Assembly: GCA_964517675.1 (NCBI GenBank)
Contig: CAZFEL010000005.1
Coordinates: forward strand, 1-64,000
Length of the DNA: 64,000 nt
From: Asbonarchaeum sp964517675
GTDB taxonomy: Archaea > Nanohalarchaeota > Nanosalinia > Nanosalinales > Nanoanaerosalinaceae
Direction: 5' to 3'
The position numbers were made by a program, and so were the translations under genes. The notes beneath the pieces were generated by a model, which was not told the origin of the DNA, did no database searches, and was given only the letters and a program-made list of their open reading frames with translations. Position 1 is the stretch's first letter; each line of letters starts with the position of its first letter. Below, piece after piece: positions 15,853 through 24,257 of this stretch.

Positions 15853-16285
15853 CCCCCATCCCACAGACAGGACACCGCTTTCCCTCGACATCGCGCCCGC
15901 AGTTCTCACACACCGTCTTCCAGGCGATCGAGTCCTCGATACCCTCCTTCAGGAACCCCTCACAGGACACATCGAGCTCCTCCGCCAGCGTCTGGATCGC
16001 ATAATCATCCGTCACCAGCATCGCATCCTGACCGAGAGCCAGCGCAACCAGGGCCACGTCTGTCCCCGAGACATCGACACCTGTCCGCTCGACAGCCGCC
16101 TCGACACGTTCCCGGTCCTCCTCGGCCGGCTCCCTGATATCAACATCCATCGTGTCGAACCGCCGACGGGCCTTGGTCGATGACAGCTCCGCCGTCACAC
16201 CCGGGACCGTCATCATCTCCTCGAAGTCCAGCTCCATGCCGGCCCCGTGGATGATGACGTTCGCATCGATGACATGGACAGGCAT
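15827..16285 (-). CDS. nob1: PIN-domain/zinc-ribbon rRNA endonuclease Nob1
   Basis: 152 residues from ATG 16285 (MPVHVIDANVII), about 25 bases after a minus-strand TATA near 16308-16316. The PIN domain has the acidic residues VIDANVII, VTAEL, SGTDVALVALAL and VTDDYAIQ. The C terminus is a zinc ribbon, CENCGRD...CPVCGMG. Nob1 cleaves pre-16S rRNA at the 3' end (site D) during small-subunit maturation. Domain order and length fit the archaeal family. Confidence 0.85.
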   Translation of the reverse strand: MPVHVIDANVIIHGAGMELDFEEMMTVPGVTAELSSTKARRRFDTMDVDIREPAEEDRERVEAAVERTGVDVSGTDVALVALALGQDAMLVTDDYAIQTLAEELDVSCEGFLKEGIEDSIAWKTVCENCGRDVEGKRCPVCGMGVRKVPDRS

Positions 16286-16369
16286 GACCCCTACGTTGGG
16301 AGCAGGCATTGAAAAGGACTGGCCCCGAAGTATTTAAACGACAGAACAGCATCCGATACCAGTGACTGT

Positions 16370-16567
16370 ATGGAGATACCACGAGCACCACTCGAGCGTA
16401 TCATGAGGAATGCTGGGGCCGACCGAGTATCAGAGGAAGCCGTCGAGATTCTCAAAGATGCTGCAGAAGACGTAGCGGATGATATAGCACAAGAAGCTGT
16501 CGATAAATCGCGCGAAGAGGGACATTCGACGGTCAAACGCGTCGATGTCCGGCTCGCATCAGAGTAA
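16370..16567 (+). CDS. Archaeal histone, single fold
   Basis: 65 residues: MEIPRAPLERIMRNAGADRVSE opens like HMf-type histones (IPxAPVxRIxKxAGAxRVS), followed by the long central helix and STVKRVDVRLA, matching the HTVKAEDIKLA end of the fold. DNA-wrapping homo- or heterodimer expected. The central helix is more acidic than in HMf, in line with the salt-adapted proteome. Halobacterial histones are normally two fused folds, so the single fold bears on taxonomy. TATA AGTATTTAAACG at 16329-16340. Confidence 0.93.
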   Translation: MEIPRAPLERIMRNAGADRVSEEAVEILKDAAEDVADDIAQEAVDKSREEGHSTVKRVDVRLASE

Positions 16568-16600
16568 CAGCGACCTCGGGTACACTCGTTCTTCAGAGCG

Positions 16601-17233
16601 TCACGATCCACCGAGCTTCCGCTTCAGGGCATTCTTCGCACGGCGGGCGTACTCCCGTGCACCCTGCCAGACGATCTTGTCATAGATCGCGTGGACCCTG
16701 TTGCCGTACCTGTTCATGTAGGCCACATCCGTCACCCGGTACTTGTTCGGCGGGTTCGACCGCTCGCGCGGATAGCCCAGCGTGATGATCGCCATCGGCC
16801 GCAGCTCGGACGGGATATCGAGAAGCTCCGAGACACTGTCCTCGTTGAACGCACCGACCCACGCCGCGCCGAGACCAAGTTCCTCCGCCATCAGAAGCAT
16901 GTTCTGCATCGAGGCGGCCGTCTCCTGGATCATGTACAGGTTCGAGCCCCGCTCCTCGTACTTCGATTTCGCCTTCTCCTCGTCACCGAGGATCACGATA
17001 CAGACCGGGGCCTCCCTGACGTGTTCCTGGTTGTAGGAGTACTGGGAGAGCTTCCGCTTGAGGGTATCGTCCTCTACGATGATGAACTCCCAGCTCTGCA
17101 TGTTGCCGGCAGAAGGCGCCCAGCGTGCGGCCTCGAGAACCTTACCGATCTTCTCACGGTCAATCGGCTCGTCCATGTACTTCTTCACCGAGACCCTGTT
17201 CTGCATCGTATCGAGCAGATCCTTCGCCGACAT
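16601..17233 (-). CDS. Nitroreductase-family FMN oxidoreductase
   Basis: 210 residues from ATG 17233; the minus-strand TATA GTTAAATACG is near 17254-17263. Opening MQNRVSVKKYMDEPIDREKIGKVLEAARWAPSAGNMQSWEF is the FMN-binding signature of the family, and ELGLGAAWVGAF followed by MAIITLGYP marks its C-terminal half. Reduces nitro groups, quinones or flavins with NAD(P)H; the natural substrate is unknown. A basic C-terminal tail (ARRAKNALKRKLGGS) is unusual for this acidic proteome. Confidence 0.88.
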   Translation of the reverse strand: MSAKDLLDTMQNRVSVKKYMDEPIDREKIGKVLEAARWAPSAGNMQSWEFIIVEDDTLKRKLSQYSYNQEHVREAPVCIVILGDEEKAKSKYEERGSNLYMIQETAASMQNMLLMAEELGLGAAWVGAFNEDSVSELLDIPSELRPMAIITLGYPRERSNPPNKYRVTDVAYMNRYGNRVHAIYDKIVWQGAREYARRAKNALKRKLGGS

Positions 17234-17333
17234 ACATCGACAACCGGGCTCCACGTATTTAACGTTAAGCCGCCACCGGCCGCCCGCCATCCCGGCAGAA
17301 ACGTTTTAACACTCCGAGGGCAAGCCCGTACCG

Positions 17334-19043
17334 ATGGAGTACGCCGATCTCGTCGACGTCTTCGATCGCCTCATCGCGACCCAGGCCAACCTCGAGAAGA
17401 CCTCGATCCTGGCCGGGACCTTCGGAGAGGCAGCGACCGAGGACCTCGGCATCATCGCGCGGTTCTGCCGCGGGAAGATCTTTCCCTCCTGGGACGATCG
17501 CGAAATCGGCATGTCCTCCAGCCTTGCGAAAGACGCCATCGCCAAAAACACCGGCGCCAGCGAGGACGAGATCGACGACATGTGGCGCGAGACAGGAGAC
17601 CTCGGTGATGCCGCAGAGGAACTGTCCTCACAGAGCAACCAGGGCCTCGGCCAGTTCGACCCCGATTTCACGAGCGAACTCACCATCCACGATGTCATGG
17701 AGACCTTCGAGGAGATCGAGGAGGCCAGCGGTGAGGGATCGATCGAGGCGAAGGTATCCGGCCTCGCGAGTATGCTCTCGAAGGCCTCTCCCCGCGAGGC
17801 GAAGTACCTCGTCAGGCTCGCCATCGGGGCGATGCGGCTCGGGGTCGGGGAAGGAACGGTCAGGGACGCACTCGCGGAGACCTTCCTCCCGAAGATGGAC
17901 GAGGACGATGCTAAAGAGCTCATCGAGCACGCCTACGATGTCACCAACGACTACGGCCTCGTCGCCCGCACCGCCAGACAGGACGGGGCCGACGGACTCT
18001 CCGAGCTCGAGATGGAGCTCGGCCGGCCGATCAAGGTCATGCTCGCCCAGAAAGCCGAATCGATGGAGGACGGCTTCGAGGACATCGCGGACGAGGATGG
18101 ACGGGTCGGGATGGAGTACAAGTACGACGGCATGCGGACCCAGATACACAAAAACGGCGACGATATCACGGTATTCACCCGGCGGCTCGAGGATGTCACC
18201 AAACAGTTCCCTGACCTCCTCGAGGCGGTCGAGGACCACATCGAGGCCAAGACGTGCATCATCGAGGGCGAGGCCGTGGCCTACGACCCGGAGGACGGGA
18301 GCCTGATACCGTTCCAGCAGCTGTCCCGCCGCATCAAGCGGAAGTACGACATCAACGAGATGGTCGAGGAGATCCCTGTCGTGCTTTACCTCTTCGATAT
18401 CACCTACCTCGACGGACAGACCCTGCTCCAGGACCCCCTCCGGGACCGCCTCGAGAAGCTGGATTCGGTCCTCGACACCGAGGAACAGATCATCGAGCGG
18501 GCCGCCTATATGGAGACGGACGACAAGGAACGAGCCAACGAGTTCTATCAGGCCGCCCTCTCGGAGGGTCATGAGGGACTGATGCTGAAGAACCTCGATG
18601 CCGGGTACAAGCCCGGCTCCCGGGTAGGGTACATGGTCAAGCTCAAACCGATCATGGAGACACTCGACCTCGTCATCAACCGGGCCAAGTGGAGCGAGGG
18701 ACGGAAAAGCGACTGGCTCGGCCGGCTGTTCCTTGCCTGCCGCGACGGCGACCAGCTCAAAGAGATCGGCCGGATGTCGACCGGGTTCACCGACGAGGAG
18801 CTGGCCGACCTCACCGAGCGGCTGGAGGAGCTTATCATCGAAGAGGACGGCCGGGAGGTCGACCTCCGCCCCGAGGTCGTCGTCGAGGTCGCCTACGAGG
18901 AGATCCAGGAGTCACCAAAGTACTCCTCCGGGTTCGCCCTGCGGTTCCCGCGGTTCATCCAGGTGCGGGAGGACCTCGATCGGGACGATGTCGATGACAT
19001 CGAGAAGGTCCGCCGGCTGTACGAGGACCAGGCCGATACCTGA
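17334..19043 (+). CDS. lig: ATP-dependent DNA ligase
   Basis: 569 residues, the usual length for archaeal/eukaryotic type I ligases. An N-terminal helical DNA-binding domain spans about 1-210. Motif I EYKYDGMRTQIH carries the AMP-accepting Lys (about residue 263), followed by FTRRLEDVT (motif III), EGEAVAY (motif IIIa region), GLMLKNLDAGY (motif IV/V region) and VKLKPIMETLDLV (motif V). An OB domain ends the protein, with RFIQVREDLD near the C terminus. Joins Okazaki fragments and seals repair nicks. TATA AACGTTTTAACAC (17300-17312) sets the start at 17334. Confidence 0.95.
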   Translation: MEYADLVDVFDRLIATQANLEKTSILAGTFGEAATEDLGIIARFCRGKIFPSWDDREIGMSSSLAKDAIAKNTGASEDEIDDMWRETGDLGDAAEELSSQSNQGLGQFDPDFTSELTIHDVMETFEEIEEASGEGSIEAKVSGLASMLSKASPREAKYLVRLAIGAMRLGVGEGTVRDALAETFLPKMDEDDAKELIEHAYDVTNDYGLVARTARQDGADGLSELEMELGRPIKVMLAQKAESMEDGFEDIADEDGRVGMEYKYDGMRTQIHKNGDDITVFTRRLEDVTKQFPDLLEAVEDHIEAKTCIIEGEAVAYDPEDGSLIPFQQLSRRIKRKYDINEMVEEIPVVLYLFDITYLDGQTLLQDPLRDRLEKLDSVLDTEEQIIERAAYMETDDKERANEFYQAALSEGHEGLMLKNLDAGYKPGSRVGYMVKLKPIMETLDLVINRAKWSEGRKSDWLGRLFLACRDGDQLKEIGRMSTGFTDEELADLTERLEELIIEEDGREVDLRPEVVVEVAYEEIQESPKYSSGFALRFPRFIQVREDLDRDDVDDIEKVRRLYEDQADT

Positions 19044-19073
19044 GACACGGGGATACACCTGACAGACGACACC

Positions 19074-19222
19074 ATCTTTTTATACGTTAGAGTAGTAACT
19101 CTTTACACCGGCAAGTTTCCACTGCCCGATAACAAAACCCCGGAAAGTTATTTAAAGGGGGCGCGGGCAATATAATACCGGAAGTTACGATAACACCACG
19201 ACAACACAGGTGCTTCACAACA
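19074..19222 (+). promoter_or_regulatory. Two-promoter leader region of the TrmB gene
   Basis: This 149-base gene-free stretch has two TATA-like elements, TTTTTATACG (19077-19086) and AGTTATTTAAAGG (19145-19157). Just after the first is a palindrome AGAGT-AGTA-ACTCT (19089-19102). The second TATA lies 65 bases before the ATG, which leaves a 35- to 40-base leader. The palindrome may be a binding site for the TrmB product or another regulator. Confidence 0.4.
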
Positions 19223-20041
19223 ATGGTCGCTAGCCAAGAGACTCTGGATGCCCTCGAAGACGTAGGACTCAACATGTACGAACGAAAGATCTACGCCGCA
19301 CTTATCTCGCGTGGCGTCTCCACAGCCGGAGAGCTATCCGAGATGACCGGCGTCCCACGATCACGATCGTATGACGTTCTCGAGTCACTCGCCGAGAAGG
19401 GCTTTGCCATCCTCAAGCCATCCAAGCCGATGCAGTACGTGGCAGTACCGCCCGAGGAGGCACTCGAGAACAAGAAAGATCTGTACAAGCAGGAACTCGA
19501 GGAGAAGATGGACAAGATCGACCGGTTCAAGGAGACCGAAGCGGTCAACGAGCTCGAGGGCCTGTACAACGAGGGCGTCGAGCGGGTCGAGCCCGCCGAT
19601 ATGTCCGGCGCAGTCAAGGGACGATACAACGTCCACAAGCACGTCGGCAACATGATCCAGGCCGCCGAGGACGAGGTCAAGATCATGACGACCGAAGAAG
19701 GCCTCAACAACATCGTCGATAACCACCACGAGCTACTCGAAGAGGCCAAGGAGGCAGGCGTCAACGTCCGTGTCGCTGCACCTGTCACGGACGACAACGA
19801 GGAAGCACACGACCAGCTCAGCGCGGTCGCCGATGTCAGACACGTCGGCGAGGAGCACCTCGAGCACACACCGGAAGGACGGTTCGTCATCGTGGACGAC
19901 TCCAAGGTCGCGTTCTCGCTCACCCACGACGACATCCACCCAACACAGGACACCGTCTTCTGGTCCGAATCCGACCACGCGGCATCACAGGCCCTCGGCC
20001 CGATGTTCGAGATGGTCTGGAACAACGGCCAGCAGCCGTAA
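19223..20041 (+). CDS. TrmB-family transcriptional regulator
   Basis: 272 residues. Residues 1-85 form a TrmB winged helix-turn-helix: GLNMYERKIYAALISRGVSTAGELSEMTGVPRSRSYDVLESLAEKGF. A coiled-coil linker (about 85-125) joins it to a C-terminal ligand-sensing domain of the PLD-like TrmB kind (KIMTTEEGLNNI, NVRVAAPVT, FVIVDDSKVAFSL). Family members sense sugars or other metabolites; no transporter or sugar genes are adjacent, so the regulon is unknown. A terminator hairpin follows. Confidence 0.88.
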   Translation: MVASQETLDALEDVGLNMYERKIYAALISRGVSTAGELSEMTGVPRSRSYDVLESLAEKGFAILKPSKPMQYVAVPPEEALENKKDLYKQELEEKMDKIDRFKETEAVNELEGLYNEGVERVEPADMSGAVKGRYNVHKHVGNMIQAAEDEVKIMTTEEGLNNIVDNHHELLEEAKEAGVNVRVAAPVTDDNEEAHDQLSAVADVRHVGEEHLEHTPEGRFVIVDDSKVAFSLTHDDIHPTQDTVFWSESDHAASQALGPMFEMVWNNGQQP

Positions 20042-20047
20042 ACCACA

Positions 20048-20090
20048 GCTGAGGCCGTCAGGCCTCACCTCTCTTTCCTTTTCCCCCTCT
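20048..20090 (+). terminator. Intrinsic-type terminator after the TrmB gene
   Basis: A 6- to 7-bp stem GAGGCC-GTCA-GGCCTC (around 20049-20065) is followed by a pyrimidine tract with runs of T (CTCTCTTTCCTTTTCC). Confidence 0.6.
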
Positions 20091-20112
20091 CCTCCATCGA
20101 CGGTGATACCAG

Positions 20113-20712
20113 ATGACTGACTTCTGCATCCAGATTCCCTACACCGTCAGCGGCGATAAGCTCGAGGAACAGTTCCGCGAATACGCCGAAAACGGCACGG
20201 ACGGCGACTTCAAGGTCCGGATCACAGACGAGAAGGTCCTCGACTATGACCGGCTCCTCGAGAAAGCATCGGATCCCGCAGAGGTCGAGAAGCTCTCCGA
20301 GCTCAATGACAGGGACGAACGACAGCTCGAACAGAGCAGCGATAGCTACGGTACACCCCCCGACCTCGCGGCCCCGCAGTGGTTCTTCGAGTACAAGGAC
20401 GGCATCGAGGTCGAGGTACGCACCAAACGGACCGCCTCACTGAAGGACGCATTCTTCCCACTCAAGACGGAGTTCAGGATCGCACCGGACGAGGAGTACA
20501 GCACACTCAACGAGAACACCGGGCGGCTCTACGACGATGACGACATCGAGGCATTCGAAGACTTTGCAGAAGAGCTCATCGCGGACCTCGGGCTACCATA
20601 CCACGGCGACGCCGTCACGGAAGATATCCCCGCAGACGACGATGCCGACCATCTCCGTTTCAAAGGGCAGATGATGTACGGCAATCCATCTGGCCGCGAT
20701 TTCCTGTTCTGA
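20113..20712 (+). CDS. Hypothetical acidic protein
   Basis: 199 residues, no signal peptide or membrane segment. It opens with a strand MTDFCIQIPYTV, has an acidic helical middle, and a mixed C-terminal half (WFFEYKDGIEVEVRTKRTASLKDAFFPLKTEFRI). No family recognised. It ends directly at the 3' end of the convergent sppA gene, with zero spacing. The sequence upstream of its ATG is a T-rich terminator tract. Confidence 0.55.
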   Translation: MTDFCIQIPYTVSGDKLEEQFREYAENGTDGDFKVRITDEKVLDYDRLLEKASDPAEVEKLSELNDRDERQLEQSSDSYGTPPDLAAPQWFFEYKDGIEVEVRTKRTASLKDAFFPLKTEFRIAPDEEYSTLNENTGRLYDDDDIEAFEDFAEELIADLGLPYHGDAVTEDIPADDDADHLRFKGQMMYGNPSGRDFLF

Positions 20713-21612
20713 TCACTCACTGACCAGGCCATCATCCGTGACCGCCGCAGATAGCTCACCGGACAGGGCACGGCCGATACCCTCGCCCACGCTCGCCGAC
20801 AGCAGCGTCAGCAGGTCCATCGATGCATCCCGGCGGTACTCCTTGACCGTCACGTTCGACCCCAGTTCCGCCTCCAGATACTCGATGGCCTCCTCGCGGC
20901 TGCCGAGTGTGTCCACCAACCCCGCATCGTGTGCATCCGTACCGAGGATCGGTTCACCGGTCGCATACGGTTCGACCTCCTCCCGGCTCATGTTCCGGCC
21001 CTCAGCGATCTGCTCGATGAAGCCGGTATGGATCGTATCCAGCTGGTCCTGGAGCAGCTCCCGTTCCTCCTCTGTCATGTTCTTCAGCGGCGAGCCGATA
21101 TCCTTCAACTCCCCCGCCGTGACATTGACGTACTCGATACCGAGCTTGTCCAGCAGACCGGAGAACTCCATGTACGTCGAGGTCACACCGATGCTGCCGG
21201 TCACCGTCAAGGAATCCGCGACGATCTCATCACAGGCCGTCGCCGCCCAGTAGGCTCCTGATGCTGCCGTATCCTTCATCAGGCAGGCTGTCGGCCCCTC
21301 CAGGTCCTCTATCGCCCTGGTGATATCCTTCGAGGCAACGACCGATCCACCCGGGGAGTTGATCACGATCAGGTAACCCTCATTGCCGTCCTGTCGTGCC
21401 TCATCAAGGCTCTGGCGGAACCCGTCCGGTGTCGTCCCGTCGGTCGAGATCCCTGTCCCGGACTGGATCGTCCCTGCAAGGCGTATCTCAGCGACCTGCC
21501 CATCGGCGGTTATGTCTGTCTCGTTCGGACCGGTCCCACCCATCGCATACACGACGGCCACACCGGCGATGACAAGGATCAGCGCATGCGTCCAGTCCAG
21601 ATCGCGGAGCAT
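20713..21612 (-). CDS. sppA: Signal peptide peptidase SppA (S49 family)
   Basis: 299 residues from ATG 21612. An N-terminal membrane anchor (HALILVIAGVAVVYAM) precedes the S49 core: VINSPGGSVVASKDI, then DTAASGAYWAATACDEIVAD with the nucleophilic Ser, and VTGSIGV, after which the catalytic Lys is expected. Archaeal-type short form with a single repeat. It cuts leftover signal peptides in the membrane. Divergent from the M29 aminopeptidase gene, which might further degrade released peptides. Promoters for both lie in the 58-base gap. Confidence 0.88.
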   Translation of the reverse strand: MLRDLDWTHALILVIAGVAVVYAMGGTGPNETDITADGQVAEIRLAGTIQSGTGISTDGTTPDGFRQSLDEARQDGNEGYLIVINSPGGSVVASKDITRAIEDLEGPTACLMKDTAASGAYWAATACDEIVADSLTVTGSIGVTSTYMEFSGLLDKLGIEYVNVTAGELKDIGSPLKNMTEEERELLQDQLDTIHTGFIEQIAEGRNMSREEVEPYATGEPILGTDAHDAGLVDTLGSREEAIEYLEAELGSNVTVKEYRRDASMDLLTLLSASVGEGIGRALSGELSAAVTDDGLVSE

Positions 21613-21670
21613 GGTCCACCGTTCCAGCGCGTCCTTTTTATCTTTATCCGACCCACCCTCATCCGGTACC
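21613..21670. promoter_or_regulatory. Divergent promoter between sppA and the M29 aminopeptidase
   Basis: The 58-base gap holds one AT-rich core (around 21635-21650). It reads CTTTTTATC on the plus strand and AGATAAAAAGG on the minus strand, each about 25 bases from its start codon. The two opposing promoters must overlap, so expression of the two peptidases may be mutually coupled. Confidence 0.5.
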
Positions 21671-22957
21671 ATGGACCGGATCGATGACTGGGCGGACCTG
21701 CTTGTCACACGCGCACTCGAACTCGAGGACGGCGATCTCGTCGAGATCACCTTCGGCCACGAGGCCAGACCGCTAGCACAGGCGGTCTACCGGAAGGCAC
21801 TCGAGGCCGGGGCCCACCCGATCTACAGCCTCGATGACAGCATCTTCTCCCGTGTCTTCTACGAGGAGGCAGACAAGAACCAGCTGACACACATCCCCGA
21901 CCATCTCGAACAGAAGGTCAAGGACCTCGATGCCTCCCTCCGCATCCGGGCACCGTCCAACACCCGCGAGCTCGCGGACACCAATCCAGAGGCCATACAG
22001 ACCGTCCAGAAAGCCCGCAAGCACCTCAAAGACGAGATCATCGAGAACACGGCCTGGTCCCTCACCCAGTACCCGACCGAAGCACTGGCACAGGAGGCAG
22101 AGATGTCCCTCGAGGCCTACACCAGATTCGTCTTCGATGCCTGTGTCAAGGACTGGGCGGCCGAATCACGGAAGTACCAGGAGCTGAAAGACGTCGTCGA
22201 CGCCGGCTCCGAGGTCCACATCGAGGGCCACCGGACCAACCTCACCTTCAGCATCGGTGAGAACAACAGCATCAACCGGGTCGGGGAACTCAGCGACGGG
22301 ACCTCGAACGTCCCTGGCGGGGAGGTCTTCACTGCACCAGTCATCGCGTCCGTCGACGGCGAGATCTACTTCGAGCTACCCGCGGTCACCGGCGGCCGGG
22401 AGGTCAAAGGCGTCCATCTCGTCTTCGAGGACGGTGAGGTCACAGAGGCATCGGCAGAGAAAAACGAAGACCTGCTCCACGAGCGCCTCGAGACCGACGA
22501 GGGCGCACGACGGCTCGGTGAGTTCGGTATCGGGACCAACTTCGACATCGACCGGTTCACCAGGAACATCCTGTTCGACGAGAAGATCGGCGGTACCATC
22601 CATCTCGCCCTCGGCAGTGCCTACCGTGACTGCTTCCAGCGCCAGATCGACGTCGAGGCAATCGAGAGGAACGGCCTCGAGGACGAGCGCTTCGAGGAGC
22701 TGCTCGCAGATGCCAGGGAGGCCCTCCGAGACGGGGAGTTCGATGAACTCCAGGAGGAAGCAGACGAGCAGACGACTGCAGTCATCGATGCGATCAAGGA
22801 GGCATGGGATGCCCTCGAGGACGAAGAAAACGCCCAGGTGAACGAATCATCCGTCCACTGGGACATGATCAAGGACCTCCGCGAAGGCGGCTCGATGAGC
22901 ATCGATGGGCGGACCATCCTGAAAGACGGCGAGTTCGTCGGGATCGATAGCCTCTAA
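21671..22957 (+). CDS. M29-family aminopeptidase with a long insertion
   Basis: 428 residues from ATG 21671, chosen from the TATA in the divergent gap; longer readings run back through sppA. M29 (AmpS/AmpT) metal ligands are visible in GGEVFTAPV, IHLALGSAY and SSVHWDMI. Normally only a short loop lies between the HLALG and HWD motifs. Here about 70 extra residues (roughly 318-388), acidic and helical (ELQEEADEQTTAVIDAIKEA), are inserted. The enzyme removes N-terminal residues from peptides. The insertion could form a clamp over the active site or mediate oligomer contacts. Confidence 0.88.
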   Translation: MDRIDDWADLLVTRALELEDGDLVEITFGHEARPLAQAVYRKALEAGAHPIYSLDDSIFSRVFYEEADKNQLTHIPDHLEQKVKDLDASLRIRAPSNTRELADTNPEAIQTVQKARKHLKDEIIENTAWSLTQYPTEALAQEAEMSLEAYTRFVFDACVKDWAAESRKYQELKDVVDAGSEVHIEGHRTNLTFSIGENNSINRVGELSDGTSNVPGGEVFTAPVIASVDGEIYFELPAVTGGREVKGVHLVFEDGEVTEASAEKNEDLLHERLETDEGARRLGEFGIGTNFDIDRFTRNILFDEKIGGTIHLALGSAYRDCFQRQIDVEAIERNGLEDERFEELLADAREALRDGEFDELQEEADEQTTAVIDAIKEAWDALEDEENAQVNESSVHWDMIKDLREGGSMSIDGRTILKDGEFVGIDSL

Positions 22958-23505
22958 CGGTTCCGCAGCAGGGACGAAAGGGTCAGCGCGGAGCCCGCGG
23001 CAAGCACGAGACCGGTCATCGTCGCCCAGTCCAGCCCCTCCATCACACCGATGAACAGCAGCACCACCGCAAGCGGTGTCCCTGTGAAAAGCGGGACGAA
23101 CATCATACCGAGTCGCTCCTTCGTCATCCTATCATCGACATAGATATCGGTCGCTGCAGCAGCATAGACCCGCACAGCCCACAGCCAGTACCCGGTCCCG
23201 GCGAGGACGAAAAGCACCAGGACAGCCATCCCGCTCCCGATAAGACCCCAGATGGAGGCGATCACCACGACCATCCCGGGCAGGACCGCTGCATAGGCAA
23301 AGACACGCCGGAACGTTTCACCGTCCTCGATCCGCGTGCTGATCAGTGGAACAGTGACATAGACCGCAGCTATCAGCGGGACAAAGAACCGCGGCGATCC
23401 CGCGATTGTCCGCGACCCGGCGAGAGCGTAGAATGCGATGACAGCCGCCATCCCGATGACAGCCCGGCCATCGTTCACGGCTGCATCGATGTCGTCCAGG
23501 ACCAT
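22954..23505 (-). CDS. Multi-pass membrane protein of unknown function
   Basis: 183 residues with five or six hydrophobic helices (about 18-34, 40-55, 68-86, 90-112, 130-150, 158-178) and a charged loop YVDDRMTKERLG between the fourth and fifth. No family recognised. Its minus-strand TATA CGTTTTAAGCC (23530-23540) lies at the end of the adk gene, so it can be transcribed alone. Its stop overlaps the end of the convergent M29 gene by four bases. Confidence 0.6.
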   Translation of the reverse strand: MVLDDIDAAVNDGRAVIGMAAVIAFYALAGSRTIAGSPRFFVPLIAAVYVTVPLISTRIEDGETFRRVFAYAAVLPGMVVVIASIWGLIGSGMAVLVLFVLAGTGYWLWAVRVYAAAATDIYVDDRMTKERLGMMFVPLFTGTPLAVVLLFIGVMEGLDWATMTGLVLAAGSALTLSSLLRNR

Positions 23506-23537
23506 GATACCTCATTGGGTGCCGGGCTTAAAACGTC

Positions 23538-24182
23538 TCAGGCCTCGAACCGTTCATCCAGCAGCTCCTGGATGGTCGCCCAGACTTCCTCGATCGACGG
23601 GTTGCCATCGACCTCCGCGAGCATGTCCTTCTTCCGGTAGTACTGGACCAGCGGGGCGGTCTTGTCCCGGTAGGTCTCCAGGCGCTTCCGGACGACCTCC
23701 TCCTGGTCGTCCTCCCTCTGTTTCAGGCCGGAGCCACACTCCGTGCACGTCCCATCGTCCGCCGGCGGATCGAAGTCCATGTGGAAGGTCGCTCCACAGC
23801 CGGTACACGTCCGGCGACCTGTCAGCCGCTCGATGACGTTTCCTTCATCGACATTGAGGTAGATGACGAGCTCGATGTCCGCGATATCGTCCATGTACTC
23901 GGCCTGCGTCCGCGTCCGTGGGTACCCGTCCAGGATGAACCCGTCGTCGGTGTCCGGTTCCTCCAGGCGCTTCTGGAGGATCTCGACCATCATCTCGTCC
24001 GGGACGTACTCGCCCTCGTCGATGTACTCCCTAGGCGTGCCGTACTCCGTCTCCATGTCCTTGTTGGAACGGAGGATCTGCCCGGTGCTGATGTGGGGTA
24101 TGGAGAACTGTTTGGCGATCTTGGTTGCCTGGGTGCCCTTGCCTGCCCCAGGCGGGCCGAGGATGATCAAATTCATTGGCAT
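23538..24182 (-). CDS. adk: Adenylate kinase with a zinc-type LID
   Basis: 214 residues; Met at 24176 is an alternative start. P-loop GPPGAGKGTQ, NMP-binding DGYPRTRTQAE, and a LID carrying CTGCGATFHMDF...CTECGSGL, the four-Cys structural zinc site. The length equals the long bacterial/archaeal form rather than the trimeric archaeal AdkA. It interconverts ATP, AMP and ADP. A minus-strand TATA GGTTTAATATCC is near 24242-24253, which leaves a leader of about 35 bases. Confidence 0.95.
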   Translation of the reverse strand: MPMNLIILGPPGAGKGTQATKIAKQFSIPHISTGQILRSNKDMETEYGTPREYIDEGEYVPDEMMVEILQKRLEEPDTDDGFILDGYPRTRTQAEYMDDIADIELVIYLNVDEGNVIERLTGRRTCTGCGATFHMDFDPPADDGTCTECGSGLKQREDDQEEVVRKRLETYRDKTAPLVQYYRKKDMLAEVDGNPSIEEVWATIQELLDERFEA

Positions 24183-24257
24183 TCGTCGGTACCCCTGTAG
24201 GGTATCCCTTCCTGCGGGACATCCATGTACGGACTATGAGGATATTAAACCTTTCCC

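Noticed and set aside
21383..21670. N-terminal extension of the M29 aminopeptidase
   Set aside because: It is antisense to sppA and Ser/Pro/Arg-rich; ATG 21671 matches the M29 N terminus and the divergent promoter.
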